22,914 nucleotides of DNA from a virus, in the IMG/VR virus record IMGVR_UViG_3300037485_000560, positions 1 through 22,914 of that record; one strand, given 5' to 3'. The notes under the pieces were generated by a model that saw only the letters and a program-made list of their open reading frames with translations, was not told the origin of the DNA and ran no database searches. A program made the translations under genes and the position numbers. Positions 1 to 6,543 of the stretch are shown in pieces; within the stretch, counting starts at the first letter, position 1; each line of letters begins with the position of its first letter.

Positions 1-172
1 TATCTTTATAAAATCCAATGTCTTTATATAGTTGAGTATTGACATTATTTAAACTATCAATTTTATTTTGATAATTAATTATTTGATAATCTTTTTTTGA
101 AACTATTGAATAAACACATATAAAAATAATTATTCCTAATATAAAAATAATTAAAATACTATATGCTTTCAT
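1..172 (-). CDS. Partial membrane-anchored coiled-coil protein, inner-membrane spanin-like (3' end outside window)
   Basis: An open frame starts at ATG 172-170 and runs off the left edge after 57 codons without a stop. The visible part has one N-terminal hydrophobic segment (about residues 5-24, ILIIFILGIIIFICVYSIV) followed by a polar, Asn/Gln/Lys-rich stretch likely to be helical. A single N-terminal anchor followed by a periplasmic coiled coil is the layout of phage Rz-type spanins and of many small lysis-cassette proteins. The start overlaps the end of the holin-like gene by 14 bases, and the lysis enzyme gene is close by, which supports a lysis role. The function is inferred from topology and position only. 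Confidence 0.55.
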   Translation of the reverse strand, partial: MKAYSILIIFILGIIIFICVYSIVSKKDYQIINYQNKIDSLNNVNTQLYKDIGFYKD

Positions 173-401
173 TGCTTTTATTTTTCAAACTGAATTTGTC
201 TATTGTCGTTAATCCTAAACAACCAAATGCTAAAGCCGTTACACATTCAACTAAGGTGTCCGATGGCTTTATGTGTTCGGGTGTGAATTGATTAGCAAAA
301 AGAGTAGAGCATAACATAACAGTACATATAATTCCACATACTCGTTTACTCGAAATCGACCCTGTTTCATCTTGTAAGATTTGTTTTATAAAATTTTTCA
401 T
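159..401 (-). CDS. Holin-like small membrane protein
   Basis: The product has 80 residues. A basic/polar start (about 1-19, with DETGSISSKR) is followed by a hydrophobic segment at about 20-37 (VCGIICTVMLCSTLFA). A short polar loop follows, then a second hydrophobic segment at about 51-67 (VECVTALAFGCLGLTTI) and a charged tail. Two membrane segments in a very short protein beside a peptidoglycan-active gene is the pattern of class II-type holins. Small proteins with this ETG..SSKR start and a FGCLGLT-type second segment are familiar from Bacteroidota phage lysis regions. Its ATG overlaps the stop of the upstream gene by four bases, so translation is probably coupled. It could instead be another small lysis-region membrane protein. 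Confidence 0.6.
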   Translation of the reverse strand: MKNFIKQILQDETGSISSKRVCGIICTVMLCSTLFANQFTPEHIKPSDTLVECVTALAFGCLGLTTIDKFSLKNKSNESI

Positions 402-643
402 TCTTTTTTTCCTCTACTTTTTGTAATCTTACTTTGTAATTTTTCGATTAACATTTCAATCCGTTGCTCCAATAATTCTATTCTCTTTTTTAAATCATTG
501 ATTTGATTTTCATAAATAGATATTACTTTATTATTGCCAGATGCTTTTAATTCGTTTCTGCTTTTAAAAAATTCCCAAACGTCTTTGCCTTTTAGTACCC
601 CTATTAAGGCGACCACTATGCCAATAATAGTGTATTGCTCCAT
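398..643 (-). CDS. Small protein with N-terminal membrane segment and C-terminal coiled coil
   Basis: The product has 81 residues. Residues 5-18 (TIIGIVVALIGVLK) form one short hydrophobic segment. Residues about 40-75 show heptad-like spacing of I/L (ENQINDLKKRIELLEQRIEM), a strong coiled-coil signature, and the tail is very basic. It begins directly after the stop of the lysis-enzyme gene with no gap and overlaps the holin candidate by four bases at its end. Small membrane proteins with coiled coils occur as haemolysin XhlA-like or spanin-like parts of phage lysis cassettes, so a lysis accessory role is likely. No specific family could be assigned. Confidence 0.5.
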   Translation of the reverse strand: MEQYTIIGIVVALIGVLKGKDVWEFFKSRNELKASGNNKVISIYENQINDLKKRIELLEQRIEMLIEKLQSKITKSRGKKE

Positions 644-1192
644 TTAAAATTCTTTTAAAAGCGTGTAACTAAAAAGTGGTTTTTTTGACTCTTTGGCAAG
701 GGTTAAAACTTTGTGAAAATCGGCAGGGTTGTTTAATACTTGACATCCTGCACTCCATTTATCTATTATAGATGAAATTGATTTTTCGTTTGCTCTATGT
801 ATATTTATCCCAAACAAGCCTGTATCTAATGTTAAACTTTCATCTGACTTATCATTCAAATTTTTATCTCTGTAAACTGTTACAGGTTTTGCTTGACAAA
901 ATGCCTCATACTTGCCTTGATGCATTCCTATTTTCCAAGTATCAACATATTGATTTGGCTTTAACAACGCTGCTCCTTTTGGGTTTAATAAATTCTTTAA
1001 CCAATGAGTTCCTGCATTTGTTGTACAGGTAAACCATTCTATTTTATTATTATCTATAACTCCAAACAAGTCATCAAATTTATTAGGCAAATCAGCATTT
1101 GAACGTATACCTACAAAATTAATATGGTCAAACCAATTATATTTTTTTAATAAAAATTCTGTTTTAAGTTCCTCTATTGTGTATTTTTTCAT
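644..1192 (-). CDS. YkuD/L,D-transpeptidase-like peptidoglycan-active protein (lysis module)
   Basis: The product has 182 residues. The C-terminal half carries GINIHRA (His132) and WSAGCQV (Ser147, Cys150), matching the conserved His and S-x-G-C of YkuD-type L,D-transpeptidase folds, where the Cys is the nucleophile. Upstream, residues 68-107 (NLLNPKGAALLKPNQY, then KPVTVYRD) match the layout of a protein common in the lysis region of Bacteroidota phages. There is no signal peptide, so it would need a holin to reach the wall. Neighbours with membrane segments on both sides fit a lysis cassette. Whether it cleaves or transfers peptidoglycan cross-links cannot be told from sequence. It could be the endolysin itself, since no other muramidase or amidase is visible here. 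Confidence 0.65.
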   Translation of the reverse strand: MKKYTIEELKTEFLLKKYNWFDHINFVGIRSNADLPNKFDDLFGVIDNNKIEWFTCTTNAGTHWLKNLLNPKGAALLKPNQYVDTWKIGMHQGKYEAFCQAKPVTVYRDKNLNDKSDESLTLDTGLFGINIHRANEKSISSIIDKWSAGCQVLNNPADFHKVLTLAKESKKPLFSYTLLKEF

Positions 1193-1383
1193 AAGTCGGT
1201 TTCTAATTGTTCAACTCTACGTTCCAAATTATCGTGCTTAACGTTTTGCACCATAACCATAGTTTTTATCTCGTTTAAATCTTTACTCATTTTTATTAAA
1301 GCATTTACGCCCAATGCTCCTATAAAAGATAAAATGGCTATTAAGCCAGACACTAAAGTCAATAAAACATCAAATTGAGTCAT
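1189..1383 (-). CDS. Small single-pass membrane protein with coiled coil
   Basis: The product has 64 residues. Residues about 6-30 are hydrophobic (LLTLVSGLIAILSFIGALGV), followed by an amphipathic helix (about 31-62) with heptad leucines and methionines ending in LERRVEQLE. It overlaps the YkuD-like gene by four bases and shares one base with the upstream gene (TAATG). This resembles the 398-643 product in design, so the cassette contains three short anchor-plus-helix proteins. Plausible roles are holin partner, antiholin or spanin component. The assignment rests on topology and context only. Confidence 0.5.
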   Translation of the reverse strand: MTQFDVLLTLVSGLIAILSFIGALGVNALIKMSKDLNEIKTMVMVQNVKHDNLERRVEQLETDL

Positions 1384-1745
1384 TATATATTAATTAAGTT
1401 CCATTTATTATTATTCCACGAATACATTTTACCATCATTCGGGTAAGGTATTGGTGCTGTCCATTTAAAGTTTACTAACGTCCAATCCTCAAAAGGTTTT
1501 GGTGCTATAAAAACATTGTTTACACTATCATAACTAAATCCAATCCCTGCGTAAGTATTTCTAAAATTAGAATTATACGAGGTTTGCTTTATAGTATCAT
1601 AATCATAAATACTTTTAATATTTAAAGAGTTTATAAAATCAACTCCTAATTGTTCAACCTCAACTCCATTAGAGATTAGTATTTCATTATCAACAACTAT
1701 TACAGCTATCACAATGTTTTGTTTTATTAATGCAAAATTTGCCAT
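1383..1745 (-). CDS. Tail-fibre-associated small protein, unknown function
   Basis: The product has 120 residues. It begins MANFALIKQNIVIAVIVVDN and contains NFRNTYAGIGFSYDS (about 60-74) followed by FIAPKPFEDW. This N-terminus plus a (N/K)YAGIG-TYD block is a recurrent pattern in small phage proteins next to tail fibres, whose exact role is not settled. The C-terminus is rich in Trp, Tyr and Pro. It starts at the stop of the glycine-rich adhesin gene (one-base overlap), and its first codons lie inside a 37-base repeat. A role in fibre assembly or as a virion-associated decoration is an inference from position. Confidence 0.5.
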   Translation of the reverse strand: MANFALIKQNIVIAVIVVDNEILISNGVEVEQLGVDFINSLNIKSIYDYDTIKQTSYNSNFRNTYAGIGFSYDSVNNVFIAPKPFEDWTLVNFKWTAPIPYPNDGKMYSWNNNKWNLINI

Positions 1746-1780
1746 TATTGAAATTTATATTTTATTATTACTATTCCAGA
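1744..1780. repeat. Direct repeat copy A at the 3' end of adhesin gene 1
   Basis: This 37-base stretch covers the last codons and stop of the first glycine-rich gene. It matches 2922-2958, at the 3' end of the second glycine-rich gene, with 35 of 37 identical bases. Both copies encode the shared C-terminus ending IVII(K/R)YKFQ. Confidence 0.8.
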
Positions 1781-2584
1781 ACCTCCAGCAGGTGAGCTAA
1801 AATTATAACCAGCACCACCACCGCCTCCTCCTGTATTTGCTGTTCCTCCTGTTGGAGCAGTCGATGGAACACTTACCTCTCCTGTTCCTCCACCGCCTGT
1901 ACCACCCGTTCCAGCAACATTAACACCAGCCCCTCCTCCTCCACCGCCTCTTGTTACACTTGAACCTGTTATAGATGATGCAGTTCCATTACCACCCGAA
2001 CCGCCTGTATTTACCACCGCTGTTCCTCCTACTGCACTTGCTCCACCTCCACCACCACCACTTCCCTGAACATTACCATCACCTCCGTTATTACCTTGTC
2101 CTGCTGTTCCTAAACCTTGATTAGCAATATTTCCACCACCTCCTCCGCTTCCACCATTTTTTCCGTTTACAGAGTTATAAGTTGCACCGCCACCACCACC
2201 TAAAGATGTTATCGTTGAGAAAATAGAATTAGAACCATTTACCCCTCCTGTAGAAGCACCTCCTGCACCACCAGCACCTACGGTTACCGCATAAGATTGA
2301 ACAGCCACCGCTAATCCACTTGATGTTCTGTAACCACCTGCACCTCCACCAGCCAAACCAGCACCACCACCGCCAGCAACAACTAAATACTCAACTACAT
2401 TATTTGGTGCATCTCCTAAAGTAGAAACTACAAAATTATCACTTGAATTAAAAGTATGTATTTTATAATCTCCATCGGTAGTTATAGTTCCACCCGTTGC
2501 TGATGTAAATACTACTACAGGTGGTGCACTTGCAACCGCTGCTTTATCATTAATTGGACTTATTCCTATTGCTATTATTGGCAT
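1745..2584 (-). CDS. Glycine-rich receptor-binding/tail-tip adhesin candidate (paralogue 1)
   Basis: The product has 279 residues. A short N-terminus leads to a conserved block (about 30-75) containing GGTITTDGDYKIHTF and PNNVVEYLVVAGGGG. A long glycine-rich body follows, with many runs of four to seven Gly (about 72-265), ending GSGIVIIKYKFQ. Phage glycine-rich repeat proteins such as T4-like gp38 adhesins fold as polyglycine-II sandwiches with host-binding loops between the Gly runs, and the sequence here is compatible with that. The 290-residue gene at 2923-3795 is a clear paralogue. It lies at the distal end of the tail module, where receptor-binding proteins usually sit. The exact fold and receptor are not known. 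Confidence 0.65.
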   Translation of the reverse strand: MPIIAIGISPINDKAAVASAPPVVVFTSATGGTITTDGDYKIHTFNSSDNFVVSTLGDAPNNVVEYLVVAGGGGAGLAGGGAGGYRTSSGLAVAVQSYAVTVGAGGAGGASTGGVNGSNSIFSTITSLGGGGGATYNSVNGKNGGSGGGGGNIANQGLGTAGQGNNGGDGNVQGSGGGGGGASAVGGTAVVNTGGSGGNGTASSITGSSVTRGGGGGGAGVNVAGTGGTGGGGTGEVSVPSTAPTGGTANTGGGGGGAGYNFSSPAGGSGIVIIKYKFQ

Positions 2585-2612
2585 AAATTACTCTAATTCC
2601 TATTAATGGCAT

Positions 2613-2909
2613 TTAAAATTGATTTGCAAAAATTCGCCCACTACTTAATGTAATGCTACTTATATAACAATTATCTTTAAGTATAATTGCAGGGTCGCCT
2701 GCTTTTAATGTGCCATAAAAATAAGGTGTTAATAAAAAATTAACCGCATTTCCATTAGCATCAGAGCCACTACAAACTGTTAAAGTTGAGTCTGCCGTTG
2801 CTTGTATAGAGGTAACTATTAATCCTGTTCTTGCCGTTACATCTGCAATTATTATAGTTCCACCACTAACTGACATTTTTTGGTCTGGTGTTGTTGTTAT
2901 TTTATCCAT
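2613..2909 (-). CDS. Small beta-rich protein between the two adhesins, unknown
   Basis: The product has 98 residues and is rich in Thr, Ser, Val and Ile with alternating hydrophobic residues, typical of an all-beta virion protein. It has no signal peptide or membrane segment and carries two cysteines only (about 46 and 81). It sits between the two glycine-rich paralogues, separated by 28 and 13 bases. Position suggests a fibre or tail-tip component, or a chaperone-like partner for an adhesin. No family is recognised. Confidence 0.45.
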   Translation of the reverse strand: MDKITTTPDQKMSVSGGTIIIADVTARTGLIVTSIQATADSTLTVCSGSDANGNAVNFLLTPYFYGTLKAGDPAIILKDNCYISSITLSSGRIFANQF

Positions 2910-2921
2910 TGTTTTTTATTT

Positions 2922-2958
2922 ATTATTGAAATTTATATCTTATTATTACTATGCCAGA
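2922..2958. repeat. Direct repeat copy B at the 3' end of adhesin gene 2
   Basis: This is the second copy of the 37-base repeat at 1744-1780, differing at two positions. It covers the final codons and stop of the second glycine-rich gene. The two copies are in the same orientation about 1.18 kb apart, so recombination between them would remove one adhesin and the small gene between them. Confidence 0.8.
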
Positions 2959-3795
2959 TGCACCATTACCTCCTTTTGCCGTTCCTGCTCTTTCAGCACC
3001 ACCACCTCCACCACCTGTGTTTGTAGTGCCATTCATTGCATCTGCTGAACTACCATCGCCACCACCACCTATGCCACCTAATCCATAATTTAAAGGTGCT
3101 AAATAAATAGAGCCACCGCCACCGCCTCCATAATAAGCACCTGTTCCACCACTTATTAATGATAAACTACCTGCGCCTCCATTACCCCCAAATGTTCCTG
3201 TTCCATTACTACCAACTGCACCTGCTCCACCACCGCCACCGCTACCATAATATGGTCCAGTATTTGAGCCATTGCCTCCATTATTACCTTGCCCTGCCGT
3301 TCCATTTGCTCCTATTATTGATATACTACCATTATGAGGTGCGCCCGTTCCACCACCACCACTGCCACCACTTGCAGCGTTTTCTTGATGAGCACCCCCA
3401 CCTCCACCTCCAACAGACGTTATTGCATTAAAAGATGAGGTTGTACCAACTCCTGCGGGTTGGTTATATGTGCTAACTCCTGCACCACCACTACCAACAA
3501 CAACCGAATAAGTTTGTAATAAAATAGCTAAACCTGTGTTTGTTCTTAATCCTCCTGCTCCACCACCTGCTCCTGTTATGCCTCCATTACCACCGCCACC
3601 ACCTGCTACTACTAAGTATTCGACTACATTGTTTGGAGCAGTTCCCAAAGTGGTAACTACAAAATTATTGCTTGAATTAAAAGTGTGTACTTTGTAATCG
3701 CCATCGGTAGTAATAGTGCCACCTGTGGCAACTGTAAACGCTGCTCCACCACCACCACTACTTGCACTACTTTGAACAACTCCGTTTAAAATCAT
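2923..3795 (-). CDS. Glycine-rich receptor-binding/tail-tip adhesin candidate (paralogue 2)
   Basis: The product has 290 residues. The block at about residues 19-66 (GGTITTDGDYKVHTF, then PNNVVEYLVVAGGGG) is almost identical to the block in the paralogue at 1745-2584. A glycine-rich body with many Gly runs follows and ends GASGIVIIRYKFQ. The similarity also holds at the DNA level (about 3602-3727 against 2377-2502), while the central loops between Gly runs differ. That is the expected pattern for two adhesins sharing a scaffold and differing in specificity loops. The gene follows the anchor-type fibre gene at 3797-4240 with one base between them. Function is inferred from composition and position. 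Confidence 0.65.
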   Translation of the reverse strand: MILNGVVQSSASSGGGGAAFTVATGGTITTDGDYKVHTFNSSNNFVVTTLGTAPNNVVEYLVVAGGGGGNGGITGAGGGAGGLRTNTGLAILLQTYSVVVGSGGAGVSTYNQPAGVGTTSSFNAITSVGGGGGGAHQENAASGGSGGGGTGAPHNGSISIIGANGTAGQGNNGGNGSNTGPYYGSGGGGGAGAVGSNGTGTFGGNGGAGSLSLISGGTGAYYGGGGGGSIYLAPLNYGLGGIGGGGDGSSADAMNGTTNTGGGGGGAERAGTAKGGNGASGIVIIRYKFQ

Positions 3796-3796
3796 T

Positions 3797-4240
3797 TTAT
3801 GTCATTAAATTACCAAACAAAATGCACTCATTAGGTGCTATAAACATTAAAGTTGCACACGAATATTGAGCAGCAATTTTTAATTTTCCCCCATCAGACC
3901 TTATTGTCATACCTGCACCAGCTATAAATCTTGTAACTCCTGCTCCATATTGGCAAATAGTTACATTATTACCTTGATTAAAAATAGCATCATTAACTGT
4001 TACTGTATTTACTGATGGGTCGTTTATATAAATAAATTTATTAATGTCCCCTATTGCTAAAATTATAGATGTTGCTTGATTTTCAACAACTACATTTTTT
4101 GGTAGTGTATCTAAAGTAACAAAAGTAGTAATCCCACCCATTGTTATTTTTGTTGTTAATCCAGATTGTGTAATTGGCACAAAATCTGCTCCATTTAATG
4201 CTGATGCTACGGGTAATTGACTTATTTTTTTATCTGCCAT
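3797..4240 (-). CDS. Tail appendage/fibre protein with virion-anchoring N-terminus
   Basis: The product has 147 residues. The start, KKISQLPVASALNGADFVPI followed by a Thr-rich KIT block, follows the (K/T)ISxLP...DxxPI pattern common at the N-termini of phage fibres and appendages that dock on the baseplate. The rest is beta-rich and ends in a block (about 92-145: GNNVTICQYGAGVTRFIA, then an AQYS/ATLMFI/LFGNL stretch) like the C-terminal beta domains of many tail-fibre proteins. It shares one base with the LysM-like gene upstream and lies directly before the adhesin pair. It is probably a short fibre or the connector that carries the adhesins. Confidence 0.6.
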   Translation of the reverse strand: MADKKISQLPVASALNGADFVPITQSGLTTKITMGGITTFVTLDTLPKNVVVENQATSIILAIGDINKFIYINDPSVNTVTVNDAIFNQGNNVTICQYGAGVTRFIAGAGMTIRSDGGKLKIAAQYSCATLMFIAPNECILFGNLMT

Positions 4241-4548
4241 TATAATATAATTTTATATGAATTTTCCTGTACTAAAAAATCCATTTGGTCTGTTATTAAA
4301 TAATCTAAATTTACAGTATTATAGTAAATTTCTGGTCTTGTTGAAATGCTTTTACCAAAAAAAAACTTTTGTACTTCGTCATTATTTAAAGTATATTTTA
4401 TTTCTCCATTTGGTAACGTTTCTAAATTTACTAAATTAGGATTTTCCCCAATCATAGTAATAACTTTGTCTACACTACCATAGTATTGCAAAGCTAAGTC
4501 ATAAATTGTTTGTGTACTATATATTGTACCAACTTTATTAAATCCCAT
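4240..4548 (-). CDS. LysM-like baseplate protein
   Basis: The product has 102 residues. Residues about 9-35 (YSTQTIYDLALQYYGSVDKV) followed by ENPNLVNLE match a LysM-type unit: a Q(S/T)(I/L)xDxAxQxYGS helix, then a helix ending with N-x-N. In contractile phages of this kind such a protein follows the gp25-like wedge gene and belongs to the baseplate hub or inner wedge. The rest is beta-rich and ends SYKIIL. It overlaps the upstream wedge gene by 11 bases. The family is well supported; the exact position in the baseplate is inferred. Confidence 0.7.
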   Translation of the reverse strand: MGFNKVGTIYSTQTIYDLALQYYGSVDKVITMIGENPNLVNLETLPNGEIKYTLNNDEVQKFFFGKSISTRPEIYYNTVNLDYLITDQMDFLVQENSYKIIL

Positions 4549-4849
4549 CTCTATTTGCGTTTATATAAAAATTATATTCCTCTCCATTTTTAATTAAATT
4601 AACATCAATGTTTTTAAATCCATCAGTTGTTAATTGGTCAACTATTTTTGTTTTTAAATCTAAATTTATATTATTATTACCTAAATAATTTGCAATCCCA
4701 ACTCCAACAAAAGGGTAATTTTTCCAACTACCTAAATTTGTATTTACAATTAATTCAACGTTTTGCTCATTGGTATTTGCAACCAAAAAATCCCCTTGTG
4801 AGAAACTTAAATCTTGGTCGTCATCTAAATATATATCTGTATAATTCAT
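4538..4849 (-). CDS. Baseplate wedge protein, gp25/W-like
   Basis: The product has 103 residues. The pattern DIYLDDDQDLSFSQGDF, then residues about 26-55 (NEQNVELIVNTNLGSWKNYP, then VGVGIANYLG), then QLTTDGF matches the gp25-like wedge family (D-L-x-F..GDF, Q-x-V-x-x-I-L..G-x-x-x-xxPxxGxG). These proteins join sheath and wedge in contractile tails. Its ATG overlaps the TGA of a 17-codon mini-frame lying in the GC-rich spacer upstream (ATGA), and its end overlaps the LysM-like gene by 11 bases. Confidence 0.75.
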   Translation of the reverse strand: MNYTDIYLDDDQDLSFSQGDFLVANTNEQNVELIVNTNLGSWKNYPFVGVGIANYLGNNNINLDLKTKIVDQLTTDGFKNIDVNLIKNGEEYNFYINANRDGI

Positions 4850-4925
4850 AATTTATTTTTAATAAAGAGGGAGGACGCTATTACCTGCCCCACCCTCATT
4901 ACAAAGGCAGATAACCTACAACTGC
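4850..4925 (-). other. GC-rich structured spacer between spike and wedge genes
   Basis: A 76-base gap in a region where genes otherwise touch or overlap. Bases 4861-4925 are about 48% G+C (31 of 65 counted), far above the surroundings. On the minus strand it can form a hairpin AGGCAG/CTGCCT (4922-4927 with 4905-4910, 11-base loop) that overlaps the spike stop codon. A second, longer-range stem pairs GAGGG with CCCTC plus a few inner pairs. It also holds a short frame, ATG 4899 to TGA 4846 (MRVGQVIASSLFIKNKL), whose stop overlaps the next start. Another frame reads VICLCNEGGAGNSVLPLY before a TAA but has no start. What it does is unknown. Confidence 0.5.
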
Positions 4926-5453
4926 CTAAGTTCCATCGCCTTGTTTAATTAATATGTTTTCTATATTTGCTCTAACTGTTGGGGTTAAACTTGATGACAA
5001 CCACGCTGTTAAAGCAACTTTTAAAGCAGCACCTCCATCATTTGGCACTGGCACCCATCCACTTATTCCTGTAATTAAAGCATTTACTTTATTTTCTAAA
5101 TTATTTAATTTAGTAGTTAAATCAATAACTTTTACCAATCCACCTAATGTTTTTCCATTTATGTTTACCTCGTCTACCTCAGCAACCATACTTACTTGAG
5201 CACTTGCATTGTCTAAAAATGAAACTACTACTAAACTATTTATTTTAGGTATTAATAAAAATCCAACTCCTGCTCCTGTTATGTTTGTTGTTAATTTTAC
5301 ATTTTGTATTTCACTATCTCCATTTATAGGCTCACAATAACAAGTATTTGTAGGTAAATCCACACTAATAACTTTGCAAACCAAAGAGTCGTTGCCTTTT
5401 GATTTTGCCGTCACAAATTCTGTTAATGCTGCTGCTACTTCGTTTTTACTCAT
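4926..5453 (-). CDS. Baseplate spike protein (gpV/gp45-like OB-fold)
   Basis: The product has 175 residues. The N-terminal half (about 22-95) has the beta-barrel pattern seen in phage spikes: LVCKVISVDLPTNTCYCEP, then INGDSE/VKLT, then GVGFLLIPKINSLVVVSFL. A helical/beta C-terminal part follows (about 100-175) with GISGWVPVPNDGGAAL. It is encoded directly after the gpD-like hub (one-base gap), the usual order in contractile tails, where the spike trimer caps the hub and pierces the cell envelope. The length is near that of short gpV-like spikes. It lacks an obvious metal-binding HxH tip. Confidence 0.65.
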   Translation of the reverse strand: MSKNEVAAALTEFVTAKSKGNDSLVCKVISVDLPTNTCYCEPINGDSEIQNVKLTTNITGAGVGFLLIPKINSLVVVSFLDNASAQVSMVAEVDEVNINGKTLGGLVKVIDLTTKLNNLENKVNALITGISGWVPVPNDGGAALKVALTAWLSSSLTPTVRANIENILIKQGDGT

Positions 5454-5454
5454 T

Positions 5455-6543
5455 TTAATCTATTTTTGCTCCTAATTCTAAACTCTGTCTATAACCTATT
5501 GAAACACCAAACGACCTTTTAACGGCTTTTATTAAATACTTTCCATCCAATCCTTTTCCATCTGTTCCCCTTATTGCTACACTTGTACTTGATAATTTTG
5601 CAATATCTCCGTGCCTTAAATAAGGTGCACCAAACGTTAATAAATTTCCTTTTAATCCTGTATACTTTAATGCTTCTGCTCTTTTTTTTGCAATCTCAAT
5701 TAAACTGTTTACATCTTTTATATTATAAAAATGATAAGTTCTTAACTCTCCTGCATCATCTCCAAATTCTCCCTCTAATTTAGTATTATCTTTTAGCATA
5801 GATACACATTTAACTTTTATTAAAATATCCTCTTCATTTTGAAATTCTAAACTATTATAATTTATTGCTGCCTCTTCTAATTTTATATTTCTTGTTTTTG
5901 TATCTACGGCATTATTTGCAAATCCAATATATAAAACTTTGCCTATAAAATAAGTATATAAACCATAGTCATCTTTTAATTTTTCAAATGCCTTTGCAGG
6001 GGTTATATTGTTAAATCTGACTTGCCCTAAATTTATATTTTTATCTACTAATTCATAACTTATTCCATCTAACAAATCTCTATAATTACCTTGATTAAAT
6101 ATATTTTCCATTAATGCTTTTAATGTAATATCCTCACTTATTGTATAAGTTGATTTTAATGTTTTTCCTTTTTTACTAATTTTATGTAGAGTACAAACAT
6201 TTTGAGGATATGTAAAAGTATATTGTTTAAAAATAAACATATAATCCTCACATTGTATTTCAACAGGCACGTTAATACCAACTTTAGTTATAAATCCCTC
6301 AAATAATAATATTCTATCTTTATTATAACCTGCCTCAATTTTTACTTTGTCTTTTCTTTTAAATAAAGGATATTGCCCTGTAAATACTGTGTCTGGAAAT
6401 TGGTCAAATTTTCGTGGCATTATTATAGTTGCCGTATTTGTTAATGTTTCGTAACTTTCCTCTGTGTGAAATTCTTGGCAATAATCAAACTCTATTGACT
6501 CCTTTGCATTTGTAAACGTTATATAACAGCGAGGTCTAAGCAT
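5455..6543 (-). CDS. Baseplate hub protein (gpD/gp27-like, late control D family)
   Basis: The product has about 362 residues from this start. The pattern fits gpD-type hubs: an N-terminal half with tube-like barrels (FEGFITKVGINVPVEIQCED), a central NNITPAKAFEKLKDDYGLYT, and a C-terminal barrel with LRHGDIAKLSS and DGKYLIKAVKRSFG. Hubs of this family form the trimeric ring joining tail tube and spike, and the spike gene follows at once. The frame is open to an ATG at 6573, but that start would overlap the upstream gene by 38 bases. ATG 6552 and ATG 6543 (MLRPRCYITF) are alternatives. I chose 6543 because it gives only an eight-base overlap (ATGCTTAG) and begins the recognisable domain. Confidence 0.7.
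   Translation of the reverse strand: MLRPRCYITFTNAKESIEFDYCQEFHTEESYETLTNTATIIMPRKFDQFPDTVFTGQYPLFKRKDKVKIEAGYNKDRILLFEGFITKVGINVPVEIQCEDYMFIFKQYTFTYPQNVCTLHKISKKGKTLKSTYTISEDITLKALMENIFNQGNYRDLLDGISYELVDKNINLGQVRFNNITPAKAFEKLKDDYGLYTYFIGKVLYIGFANNAVDTKTRNIKLEEAAINYNSLEFQNEEDILIKVKCVSMLKDNTKLEGEFGDDAGELRTYHFYNIKDVNSLIEIAKKRAEALKYTGLKGNLLTFGAPYLRHGDIAKLSSTSVAIRGTDGKGLDGKYLIKAVKRSFGVSIGYRQSLELGAKID

Noticed and set aside
3159-3431. Plus-strand His/Leu-rich frame opposite the second adhesin gene
   Set aside because: The composition is the mirror of Gly codons on the other strand (CC-rich); there is no family pattern and it is entirely inside a convincing gene.
1745-3795. Glycine-rich repeats as a CRISPR array or diversity-generating retroelement target
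   Set aside because: There are no regular spacers or palindromic repeats and no reverse transcriptase or template repeat in the window; repeats are coding Gly runs.
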